Assembly (NCBI GenBank): GCA_001464035.1
Contig: LNEC01000017.1
Span: 372,001 to 436,000 of the forward strand
From: Bradyrhizobiaceae bacterium Ga0074131
Lineage (GTDB): Bacteria; Pseudomonadota; Alphaproteobacteria; Rhizobiales; Xanthobacteraceae
Direction of reading: 5' to 3'
DNA length: 64,000 nt
Below, piece after piece: positions 56,034 to 62,434 of the stretch. Position 1 is the first letter of the stretch. Every line of letters starts with the position of its first letter. The translations under genes were made by a program, and so were the position numbers. Below the pieces are notes generated by a model. The model did no database searches. It saw only the letters and a program-made list of their open reading frames with translations, and was not told the origin of the DNA.

Positions 56034-56471
56034 ATGAACCTGACGTTGTTTACCGATTTTGCGCTGCGCGCCCTGATGCGGCTGGCCGGCGAGCCGGCGC
56101 GGTCATTTGCGACCAACGAGATCGCCGCCGAGTTCGGTATCTCCCGCAATCATCTGGCCAAGGTGGTGCGTGATCTCGCCGAGACCGGATTCATCAGCAC
56201 CCAGCGCGGCGCTGGTGGGGGCTTCACGCTGGCGCGGTCGCCGGAAGCGATCACGCTGGGCCAGGTGGTGCGCGCGCTGGAGGACCGACGCGCGCTGGTG
56301 GAATGCTTCCGCGACGATGGCGGCAATTGCCTGCTGATGCCGCGCTGCCGCCTGAGGTCCCGCCTCGCCGCCGCGCGCGAAGCCTTCATGCGCGAACTCG
56401 ACGGCACCACGCTGGCGGAATGCGCCTATCCCGTCCAAGCGAGCAAAAACCCGGTGCCACATGTCGCGTGA
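56034..56471 (+). CDS. nsrR: Rrf2-family repressor, NsrR-like
   Basis: A 145-residue regulator from ATG 56034 (MNLTLFTDFALRALMRLAGE). The winged helix is SFATNEIAAEFGISRNHLAKVVRDLAETGFISTQRGAGGGFTLAR. The three cysteines, CFRDDGGNCLLMPRC (C95-ish, C103, C109), hold the Fe-S cluster that senses nitric oxide in NsrR; IscR has the same layout, but the divergent haemoglobin gene favours NsrR. It should release the shared palindrome when nitric oxide is present. Confidence 0.88.
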   Translation: MNLTLFTDFALRALMRLAGEPARSFATNEIAAEFGISRNHLAKVVRDLAETGFISTQRGAGGGFTLARSPEAITLGQVVRALEDRRALVECFRDDGGNCLLMPRCRLRSRLAAAREAFMRELDGTTLAECAYPVQASKNPVPHVA

Positions 56472-56778
56472 GAGTGAAACGCTGGCCATGAAGCCGGTCG
56501 GATTCGAGAAAGGTGCCGTCGAGATCGACGCATCGGTCATTGCCGAAGGACTTGGCATTGCGCTGCCGCTGCTCCGGGAGCAGATGCGCGCGGGCAAGAT
56601 CACCAGCCAGTCCGAGCGCGGGATCGACGCCGATAAGGGCCGCTATCGCCTGACCTTCTTCTCCGAACACCGGCGCTTTCGCGTTGTGGTCGACGAAAGC
56701 GGCGCGATCCTGCAACGCTCGACGCTCAACTTCGGCGATTCACCGCTTCCGAAATCGCTGCGCAAGCCCGGCGGCTAG
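56461..56778 (+). CDS. DUF6522-like small protein
   Basis: A 105-residue protein from ATG 56461, overlapping the Rrf2 stop by 11 bp; the ATG at 56488 is an alternative. The core VEIDASVIAEGLGIALPLLREQMRAGKITSQSERGIDADKGRYRLTFFSEHRRFRVVVDESGAILQRSTLNFG resembles small proteins found beside nitrogen-oxide or copper genes in alphaproteobacteria. It has no membrane span. Function unknown; co-transcribed with the NsrR-like gene. Confidence 0.72.
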   Translation: MSRESETLAMKPVGFEKGAVEIDASVIAEGLGIALPLLREQMRAGKITSQSERGIDADKGRYRLTFFSEHRRFRVVVDESGAILQRSTLNFGDSPLPKSLRKPGG

Positions 56779-56808
56779 ATCCCCAACGCCGTTGGCGACG
56801 ATGCCGCC

Positions 56809-57465
56809 CTAGACGCGGTTTTCCCCGCGCGGCATGCCGCGCGCTTTCACGGAAATTCCGGATCTCGCGATTTTGCCCGCAGCAGATTTTCCGCCGTGGC
56901 CGTTCAGGAGCCTGCCGTTGGCATGCGCCGGATTGCCGTTCAATTGCTTCTTGTCAGCCTTCGCCGCCTGCTTCTCGGCCTGCTTCAAAAGCTTACGCTC
57001 GGCTTTCGCCTTCAGCCGCGCTTTCTCTGCCCTCGCCTCGGCGCGCTGCTTCTTGCGCTTCTTCTCGCAGGCCGCGCATTTGCAGCCGATCGGTTTCAGG
57101 TAGGCCTTGAAGTAGTCGGTGCCGTAATCGTAGTTAATCTCTTCGCCAGGCTCGATGTTCTTGATGGCGCGGATCACCACCTTGCGCTTGCGTGGACGAA
57201 CGTCGGATTCCGCGTTCGGCTTGCAGGCGTGGTTGATGTAGCGCGCGATGTTCTTTCGTACCGAACCGTCGATGGTCCAGCGGTTGTTGAGTTCGAACAG
57301 GTACTTGTTCTCGATCGCGTCGTCCTTCTTCTTGCGGGAATCCAGCAGCGGACCAAAATAGCGGACGATCTTGGCGCCCTTCTTGATCGGCTTGGTGGCA
57401 AAGAGGCCGAGTCCGGTGCGGGAACGGCCGACGCGGTAGGGTTTATTCGAGCGAATGGCAGACAT
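56809..57465 (-). CDS. SET-domain protein with basic C-terminal tail
   Basis: A 218-residue protein. The SET lysine-methyltransferase fold is at 8-120, with NHACKPN at 78-84, GEEINYDYG at 107-115 and a post-SET zinc motif CKCAAC at 128-133. These are the residues that bind SAM and the lysine channel. Residues 135-218 are very Lys/Ala/Arg-rich (KKRKKQRAEARAEKARLKAKAERKLLKQAEKQAAKADKK), as in bacterial histone-H1-like tails. The fusion could target the enzyme to DNA or provide its own substrate (inference). Single gene. Confidence 0.87.
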   Translation of the reverse strand: MSAIRSNKPYRVGRSRTGLGLFATKPIKKGAKIVRYFGPLLDSRKKKDDAIENKYLFELNNRWTIDGSVRKNIARYINHACKPNAESDVRPRKRKVVIRAIKNIEPGEEINYDYGTDYFKAYLKPIGCKCAACEKKRKKQRAEARAEKARLKAKAERKLLKQAEKQAAKADKKQLNGNPAHANGRLLNGHGGKSAAGKIARSGISVKARGMPRGENRV

Positions 57466-57739
57466 GATCGACTTGAACTGACACGCTATGAAGGGAACGG
57501 CGAGGCCGTCGTTCTAAAACGATTCCGGGCCAATGTCAGGCCTTTCGCGCGTTTCGCTTGAACCTTCCCCAGATTGCATGCGTCGACCGGCATGGGCAGG
57601 CCGCGGAAACAGCGCGTGGATGACGCGTGTTCTCCACCTGCCCCGGCGTCCGGCGCCGATTGTCATGCCGGGAACCGTGTTCGCGGCGCTGTTCGGCTCC
57701 TTCAGGGCGGCCGCACTGTCGAATTGGGGAAAATCCCGC

Positions 57740-58471
57740 TCACGGCCGCGGCGGCCGGCCGACGGTCAAGCGCAGCATCGCATCCAGCAGCATCGCGGCG
57801 TCGGTTCCCTTCGGCAGCCGCCGCAGGATGTCGGCCAGCCGGCCGTCCAGCAGCAGCGTGGTGAAGCCATGGACCAGCGACCAGGCGCGCGCGATAGCAG
57901 CCGCCTGTTCCAGCGACAGCGCCTGTTCGGAAATCTGCTCCTGGCGGCTGACGCCGACCGCGCCGGCCAATCCGGCGAACGAGGCACTGGCGGCCTCATG
58001 CAGCGACGGCCGCGTCATATCGAGCCGCTCGGTGCGAAACATCAGCCCGTACATGCCGGGATGCGCCTGCGCATAGGCAACATAGGCCTTGGCCCGCGCC
58101 ATCGCCCTCAACAACGGCGGAGCATCAATGGCGCCGGCCGCGGACATGGCGGCATTGAATTGCCGGAAGCCGATCGCGGCGAGTTCGCTGACGAGGCCGG
58201 TGAGGTCGCCGAAATGATGCGTCGGTGCGGCATGCGATACGCCGGCCTCGCGCGCCACCGCGCGCAGCGTCAAGCCGCCAAGGCCGTCCCGTTCGAGCAC
58301 CGTCTCCGCCGCCTTGAGCAGGGCGTCGTGCAGGTCGCCGTGATGATACGGAGTCTCTTCGCTGACCTTGGCGTTACGGGGTGCACCGGGCTTGCGGCCG
58401 GTCGGTGTCGGCGCGGCGGCCTTTGGAGCAGGCCGGACCGGGGGCCGGCCGATGCTGGGGATTCTTGCCAT
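57740..58471 (-). CDS. TetR-family regulator
   Basis: A 243-residue repressor. The start ATG 58471 (MARIPSIGRPPVRPAPKAAA) gives a Pro-rich leader; the TetR helix-turn-helix follows at about 40-90: YHHGDLHDALLKAAETVLERDGLGGLTLRAVAREAGVSHAAPTHHFGDLTGLV. The ligand domain AKAYVAYAQAHPGMYGLMFRTERLD is the TetR_C_13/WHG type. It is divergent from the carotenoid-oxygenase gene; the intergenic region holds a duplicated palindrome. Confidence 0.88.
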   Translation of the reverse strand: MARIPSIGRPPVRPAPKAAAPTPTGRKPGAPRNAKVSEETPYHHGDLHDALLKAAETVLERDGLGGLTLRAVAREAGVSHAAPTHHFGDLTGLVSELAAIGFRQFNAAMSAAGAIDAPPLLRAMARAKAYVAYAQAHPGMYGLMFRTERLDMTRPSLHEAASASFAGLAGAVGVSRQEQISEQALSLEQAAAIARAWSLVHGFTTLLLDGRLADILRRLPKGTDAAMLLDAMLRLTVGRPPRP

Positions 58472-58493
58472 TGAGGTTATATAGGCCTCGATA

Positions 58494-58509
58494 TTGACAT
58501 TGTAAAGAT
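58494..58509. promoter_or_regulatory. TetR operator candidate 1, overlapping a -35-like TTGACA
   Basis: TTGACATTGTAAAGAT: an imperfect dyad TTGAC-ATT-GTAAA, starting with a consensus -35 hexamer. It is repeated at 58548-58563 with one change. Confidence 0.55.
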
Positions 58510-58547
58510 TTTGCTTGACGAACCCGGAACTCTGATCTACCTATATC

Positions 58548-58563
58548 TTGACGTTGTAAAGAT
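58548..58563. promoter_or_regulatory. TetR operator candidate 2
   Basis: TTGACGTTGTAAAGAT, identical to the site at 58494-58509 except for one base, with a 54-bp period (about five helical turns). It lies 19-34 bp upstream of the dioxygenase start, so binding there would block transcription of the dioxygenase gene. Confidence 0.55.
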
Positions 58564-58581
58564 AAGATCAGGGAGCGATCG

Positions 58582-59988
58582 ATGCTTGACCAGGTGGAGA
58601 CCAGGGCGGCCCGGACCAATCTCGCGCCGATACCCATGGAATGCGACGCGCCGCATCTGAAGGTGGTGGGCCAATTGCCGCGCGAACTCAACGGCACGCT
58701 CTATCGCAACGGCCCCAACCCGCAGTTCGAGACGCCGGGCGCGCACTGGTTCCTCGGCGACGGCATGCTGCACGCCTTCCATCTCGAAAACGGCCGCGCC
58801 AGCTACCGCAACCGCTGGGTCCGCACCCCGAAATGGCAGGCCGAGCACGACGCCGGCCGTGCCCTGTTCAGCGGCTTCGGCGGCCGCAAACTGCCCGATG
58901 CGCCGGCGACCTCATGCACCGACAGCGGCGTCGCCAATACCAACATCATCTTTCATGGCGGAAAGCTGCTGGCGCTGGAGGAAGGCCATCTGCCGACCGA
59001 GATCGAACCCGGCACGCTGAAGCGAACAGGCTATTGCGACTATGCCGGCGGCATCCGCGGCCCCTTCACCGCGCATCCCAAGATCGACCCGGTCACGGGC
59101 GAGATGGTTTTCTTCGGCTACAATGCCGCGGGGCCGCTGACCCCTGCTCTCTCGTTCGGGTCGGTCAATGCCTCCGGCGTGGTGACGCGTTTCGACCGCT
59201 TCGAGGCGCCATATGCCAGCATGGTGCACGACTTCATCGTCACCGAAAACCATCTGCTGTTTCCAGTCCTTCCCATCACCGGCAGCATGGATCGCGCGAT
59301 GCGCGGCCAGCCGCCTTACGCCTGGGAGCCGGAAAAGGGCGCCTATGTCGGCGTCATGAAGCGCAACGGTTCGCCTGAGGACCTCGTCTGGTTTCGCGCC
59401 GACAGCTGCTACGTGTTCCACGTGATGAATGCCTGGGAGGAAGGCGAGCGCCTCATCGCCGACGTCATGCAGTTCGAGGAAGCGCCACTGTTCACCCATC
59501 CCGACGGCTCGCGGACCGATCCTGCGAAATCCCGGGCGCGGCTGTGCCGCTGGACCTTCGATCTCGCCGGGAATACCGACCGCTTCACCCAAGTATATCT
59601 CGACGACATCACCGGCGAATTCCCGCGCATCGACGACCGCCGCGCCGGCATCAAGAGCGCCCATGGCTGGTACGCCTGCGCCAACCCCGATCTGCCGATG
59701 TTCGGCGCGCTGTCCGGCATCGTGCATGTCGACGGCAAGGGATCGCGGCTCGGCAGCTATCTGCTGCCGGCCGGCGACACCATTTCCGAGCCGGTGTTCG
59801 TCGAGCGCGGCAAGGACGCCGCGGAAGGCGACGGCTGGCTGCTGGCCGCGGTGTGGCGCGCCCGCGAGAACCGCAGCGATCTCGCGGTCTTCAACGCCAC
59901 CGACGTCGATTCCGGCCCGGTCGCGCTGGTGCAGCTCGGCCATCGCGTCCCCGATGGTTTTCATGGCAACTGGGTGGGAGCCACGTAG
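58582..59988 (+). CDS. Carotenoid-cleavage-type dioxygenase (RPE65/NOV1 family)
   Basis: A 468-residue non-haem iron dioxygenase. The four iron ligands appear at H165 (FTAHPKIDP), H216 (SMVHDFIVT), H280 (YVFHVMNAWEEG) and H461 (GFHGNWV). The N-terminal PRELNGTLYRNGPNPQFE and GDGMLHAF are family markers. These enzymes cleave a C=C bond of carotenoids or of stilbene-like phenolics (lignostilbene dioxygenase). The substrate is undetermined. It is divergent from its likely TetR repressor; a ribosome site GGGAG lies 8 bases before ATG 58582. Confidence 0.93.
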   Translation: MLDQVETRAARTNLAPIPMECDAPHLKVVGQLPRELNGTLYRNGPNPQFETPGAHWFLGDGMLHAFHLENGRASYRNRWVRTPKWQAEHDAGRALFSGFGGRKLPDAPATSCTDSGVANTNIIFHGGKLLALEEGHLPTEIEPGTLKRTGYCDYAGGIRGPFTAHPKIDPVTGEMVFFGYNAAGPLTPALSFGSVNASGVVTRFDRFEAPYASMVHDFIVTENHLLFPVLPITGSMDRAMRGQPPYAWEPEKGAYVGVMKRNGSPEDLVWFRADSCYVFHVMNAWEEGERLIADVMQFEEAPLFTHPDGSRTDPAKSRARLCRWTFDLAGNTDRFTQVYLDDITGEFPRIDDRRAGIKSAHGWYACANPDLPMFGALSGIVHVDGKGSRLGSYLLPAGDTISEPVFVERGKDAAEGDGWLLAAVWRARENRSDLAVFNATDVDSGPVALVQLGHRVPDGFHGNWVGAT

Positions 59989-60098
59989 CCGACAATCAAG
60001 CTAGTTATTCCGCGATGCGCCGTGAGGCGCAGGCCCGAATCCAGACCTACAATAGTGGTCATGGATTTGCGGGCTCGATAAGTCAGACGAGGCCGGTC

Positions 60099-60680
60099 AT
60101 GATGATTTTTCTGATCCTGCTCCCCTTTGGTGTTTTCTCGCTGCTGATGCTGCTGACAGCGGCCGAAATCGCGCTGATCGCTGCCACCTTTACCGGCCTT
60201 GCCGTCATCGCCCATGACCTCGTTCGCGGCCGTCAGCTGAAAATGCTCGGCGCGGGAGCAGTCCTTCTGTTTCTCGGGCTGGGCCTCTACCTGACGCTGG
60301 TGGATGCCGGCCTCAGCGCTTCGGCGATCAAGCTGACGGTCGATAGCGGCGTGCTCGCGATCGCGCTGGCTTCCCTGGCGATCCGCCATCCCTTCACGCT
60401 GCAGTACGCCCGCGAGATGGTCGATGCCGAAACCGCCGTGCTGCCCGGATTCATCAGGGCGAACTACATCATCACCTGGGCCTGGGCCGCCTGCATGGCG
60501 CTGATGATGTTCGGCAACATGCTGATGATTTATCTGCCCGGCCTGCCGCTATGGGCGGGAGTTGCGATCGCTTTCGCCGCCCGCGGCACCGCCGTCTATT
60601 TCACCAAATGGTATCCGAACTACCGGCGGGCGAAGTGCGCGAGCCCCGCCGCATCCGCCGGCGCGCCGTCCGGCTCCTGA
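60099..60680 (+). CDS. Multi-span membrane protein
   Basis: A 193-residue protein from ATG 60099 (MMIFLILLPFGVFSLLMLLT) with about six hydrophobic segments: LPFGVFSLLMLLTAAEIALIAATFTGLAVI; MLGAGAVLLFLGLGLYLTLV; SGVLAIALASLAIRHPF; YIITWAWAACMALMMFGNMLMIYL; LWAGVAIAFAARGTAVYF. It resembles membrane proteins of the DUF-type found near isoprenoid or lipid genes but has no motif that assigns a reaction. Start uncertain. Confidence 0.7.
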   Translation: MMIFLILLPFGVFSLLMLLTAAEIALIAATFTGLAVIAHDLVRGRQLKMLGAGAVLLFLGLGLYLTLVDAGLSASAIKLTVDSGVLAIALASLAIRHPFTLQYAREMVDAETAVLPGFIRANYIITWAWAACMALMMFGNMLMIYLPGLPLWAGVAIAFAARGTAVYFTKWYPNYRRAKCASPAASAGAPSGS

Positions 60681-60722
60681 ACACCGTGCGGGAAACCGGC
60701 TGATCCAGCGAGAGCAACGACA

Positions 60723-60860
60723 ATGAAAGACGTACTCGCAAGACCGGGCTTCGACTTTCTCTCCACCATCGTGTTTCTCGTGCTGTATCTTGCGACCGCC
60801 GTGCAGTATGTCACGCTTCGCCTCCTCGTCACCCGCCGGATCCGCGCCACCCGCGCCTGA
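60723..60860 (+). CDS. Small membrane protein, 45 residues
   Basis: A 45-residue frame starting ATG 60723 (MKDVLARPGFDFLSTIVFLV, then LYLATAVQYVTLRLLVTRRI and five more residues), with GAGAGCAACGACA upstream. One membrane span and a basic C-terminal end. It lies 42 bp after the multi-span protein. The ribosome site is weak; called mainly on hydrophobic pattern and position. Confidence 0.45.
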   Translation: MKDVLARPGFDFLSTIVFLVLYLATAVQYVTLRLLVTRRIRATRA

Positions 60861-60969
60861 TCGCCGCAACCTATTGGGATCGGGATGCCAGATGCGCTAT
60901 ACCGCCGCCCGAGCCTACCCTGTCCCAGAACCATTCCGGTTTTGCGAAAAAGCGTGAGGAGACCTGAAG

Positions 60970-61266
60970 ATGGCCGTCGACGGAAACTGGAATATCGTCA
61001 TGAACACCCCGATGGGCGAGCGCAAGGCGACGCTGACCCTGGCAAGCGCGGGCGGCACGCTCACGGGCACGCAGGGCGCCGACGGCAATTCCGGCGAGAT
61101 TTTCGACGGCACGGTGTCCGGCGACGACGTCGCCTGGAAAATCTCGATTACCAACCCGATGCCGCTGACCCTGGCATTCTCCGGCAAGGTGTCCGGCGAC
61201 AGCATGTCCGGCGAAATGGGCATCGGCCCGATGGGCAGCTTCCCGTTCACGGGAACGCGGGCGTAA
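60970..61266 (+). CDS. Conserved small beta-rich protein
   Basis: A 98-residue protein from ATG 60970 (MAVDGNWNIVMNTPMGERKA), with GAGGAGACC upstream. It is rich in Gly, Thr and Ser and predicted all-beta (GGTLTGTQGADGNSGEIFDGTVSGDDVAWKISITNP; SGKVSGDSMSGEMGIGPMGSFPFTG), like a half barrel. No signal peptide. Similar small proteins occur in many Proteobacteria as domains of unknown function. No known reaction. Confidence 0.8.
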   Translation: MAVDGNWNIVMNTPMGERKATLTLASAGGTLTGTQGADGNSGEIFDGTVSGDDVAWKISITNPMPLTLAFSGKVSGDSMSGEMGIGPMGSFPFTGTRA

Positions 61267-61423
61267 GCAAGCGCAGCGCACCCTGGCGCAGTGCAACGCC
61301 TCCCGGCGATGCCAGGCATCGCCGGTTACGCCGTGCAGAACGAGGATTCGGGCAAAACCGTCTGCTTGAATGCAACCAAGGCTTGTGCCAGTTTCGGCAC
61401 AATAGCCTGTTTGGAGGCATCCC

Positions 61424-62434
61424 TTGCGGACCGTCTTTCTCAGCTATGCTTCCGATGACAATGCCGTCCCCGACGAACAATCCAAGGGGTGGGTCAGTTC
61501 GTTCGACAACTGTCTCAAGCTTGAAATCGAACATCTCGATGAGGTCAGGCTGTGGCGCGACGTCCGCGATCTCAGGGAACGCGGCATCATCACCGACGAG
61601 TTGCAGGAGAATGTCCGGAATGCCGCCATGTTGCTGGTGGTGCTGTCGCGCCACTACAACAACAAGCAATACACGGAGTTCGAGCTCACCGAATTTTTCG
61701 ATTCCCGCAAGGCAGGCGAACTGGCGACCGACCTGATCATTCCCGTGTTGCCGAGACCGATGGATCCCGGGCAGATTCCGCCGCCGCTTCAGGGTTTGCG
61801 ATACATCCCGTTCTTCGACATTGATCCGGAAACCAGAAAGGTCGAGCCGTTCTACGACGGCTACGGCAAGTTCGTTTCCGAAAAATACTGGGATGCCGTT
61901 CGCGAGGTAGCCAAGCTGATCGATGCACGATTGAAGGGCTTGCCCGACGAACCCCACAAGGCGACCGTCTATCTGGCGGCGCCCGGGCTCGATCAGGTCA
62001 CCAATCACTGGAGGGTCTACAAGGAGCTCGAAAGCCAGAAATGCCGGGTCGCCCCGGTCGACCCATGGCCGGTCAACGCGGACAAGGCGAAGGATCATTT
62101 CGGCGCCGGGATCAAGAGCGCCGCGTTCTCGGTGCACCTGCTCGGCGCGGTTTCGAACAGCGCGCGGCGCGCCGATCTGAACGACCTGACCGTGCTTCAA
62201 CTCGATATGGCCGGCGCACGCCAGAAGGCGGACGGCACATTCCGCCGGTTGATCTGGATTCCCCAGGACCTGAAGCAGCCGGATGCGGCACAGCAGGCGC
62301 TGATCAAGAGTCTCGAAGACGGGACGCGGTTGACCGCGCAGGACGAACTGGTGCGCGGCGGACTGGAAATGTTCAAGGAAATCGTCCGCGATGAACTGGA
62401 GCAGGCCGGTGGTGCGAAGGCGCAACCGGCGTGA
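61424..62434 (+). CDS. TIR-domain protein, first gene of a TIR-nSTAND pair
   Basis: A 336-residue protein starting at TTG 61424 with GGAGG 9 bases upstream. Residues 1-165 form a TIR fold: TVFLSYASDDNAVPDEQ (box 1), RLWRDVRDLRERGIITDELQENVRNAAMLLVVLSRHYNNKQYTEFELTEF, where E85 or E87 in YTEFEL sits where TIR NADases hold the catalytic Glu. Residues 185-320 form a second alpha/beta domain, KATVYLAAPGLDQVTNHWRVYKELESQKCRVAPVDPWP, resembling a second TIR/DUF4062-like Rossmann fold. Its stop overlaps the GTG of the nSTAND gene. Likely an NAD-consuming effector or a signalling adaptor. Confidence 0.85.
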   Translation: MRTVFLSYASDDNAVPDEQSKGWVSSFDNCLKLEIEHLDEVRLWRDVRDLRERGIITDELQENVRNAAMLLVVLSRHYNNKQYTEFELTEFFDSRKAGELATDLIIPVLPRPMDPGQIPPPLQGLRYIPFFDIDPETRKVEPFYDGYGKFVSEKYWDAVREVAKLIDARLKGLPDEPHKATVYLAAPGLDQVTNHWRVYKELESQKCRVAPVDPWPVNADKAKDHFGAGIKSAAFSVHLLGAVSNSARRADLNDLTVLQLDMAGARQKADGTFRRLIWIPQDLKQPDAAQQALIKSLEDGTRLTAQDELVRGGLEMFKEIVRDELEQAGGAKAQPA

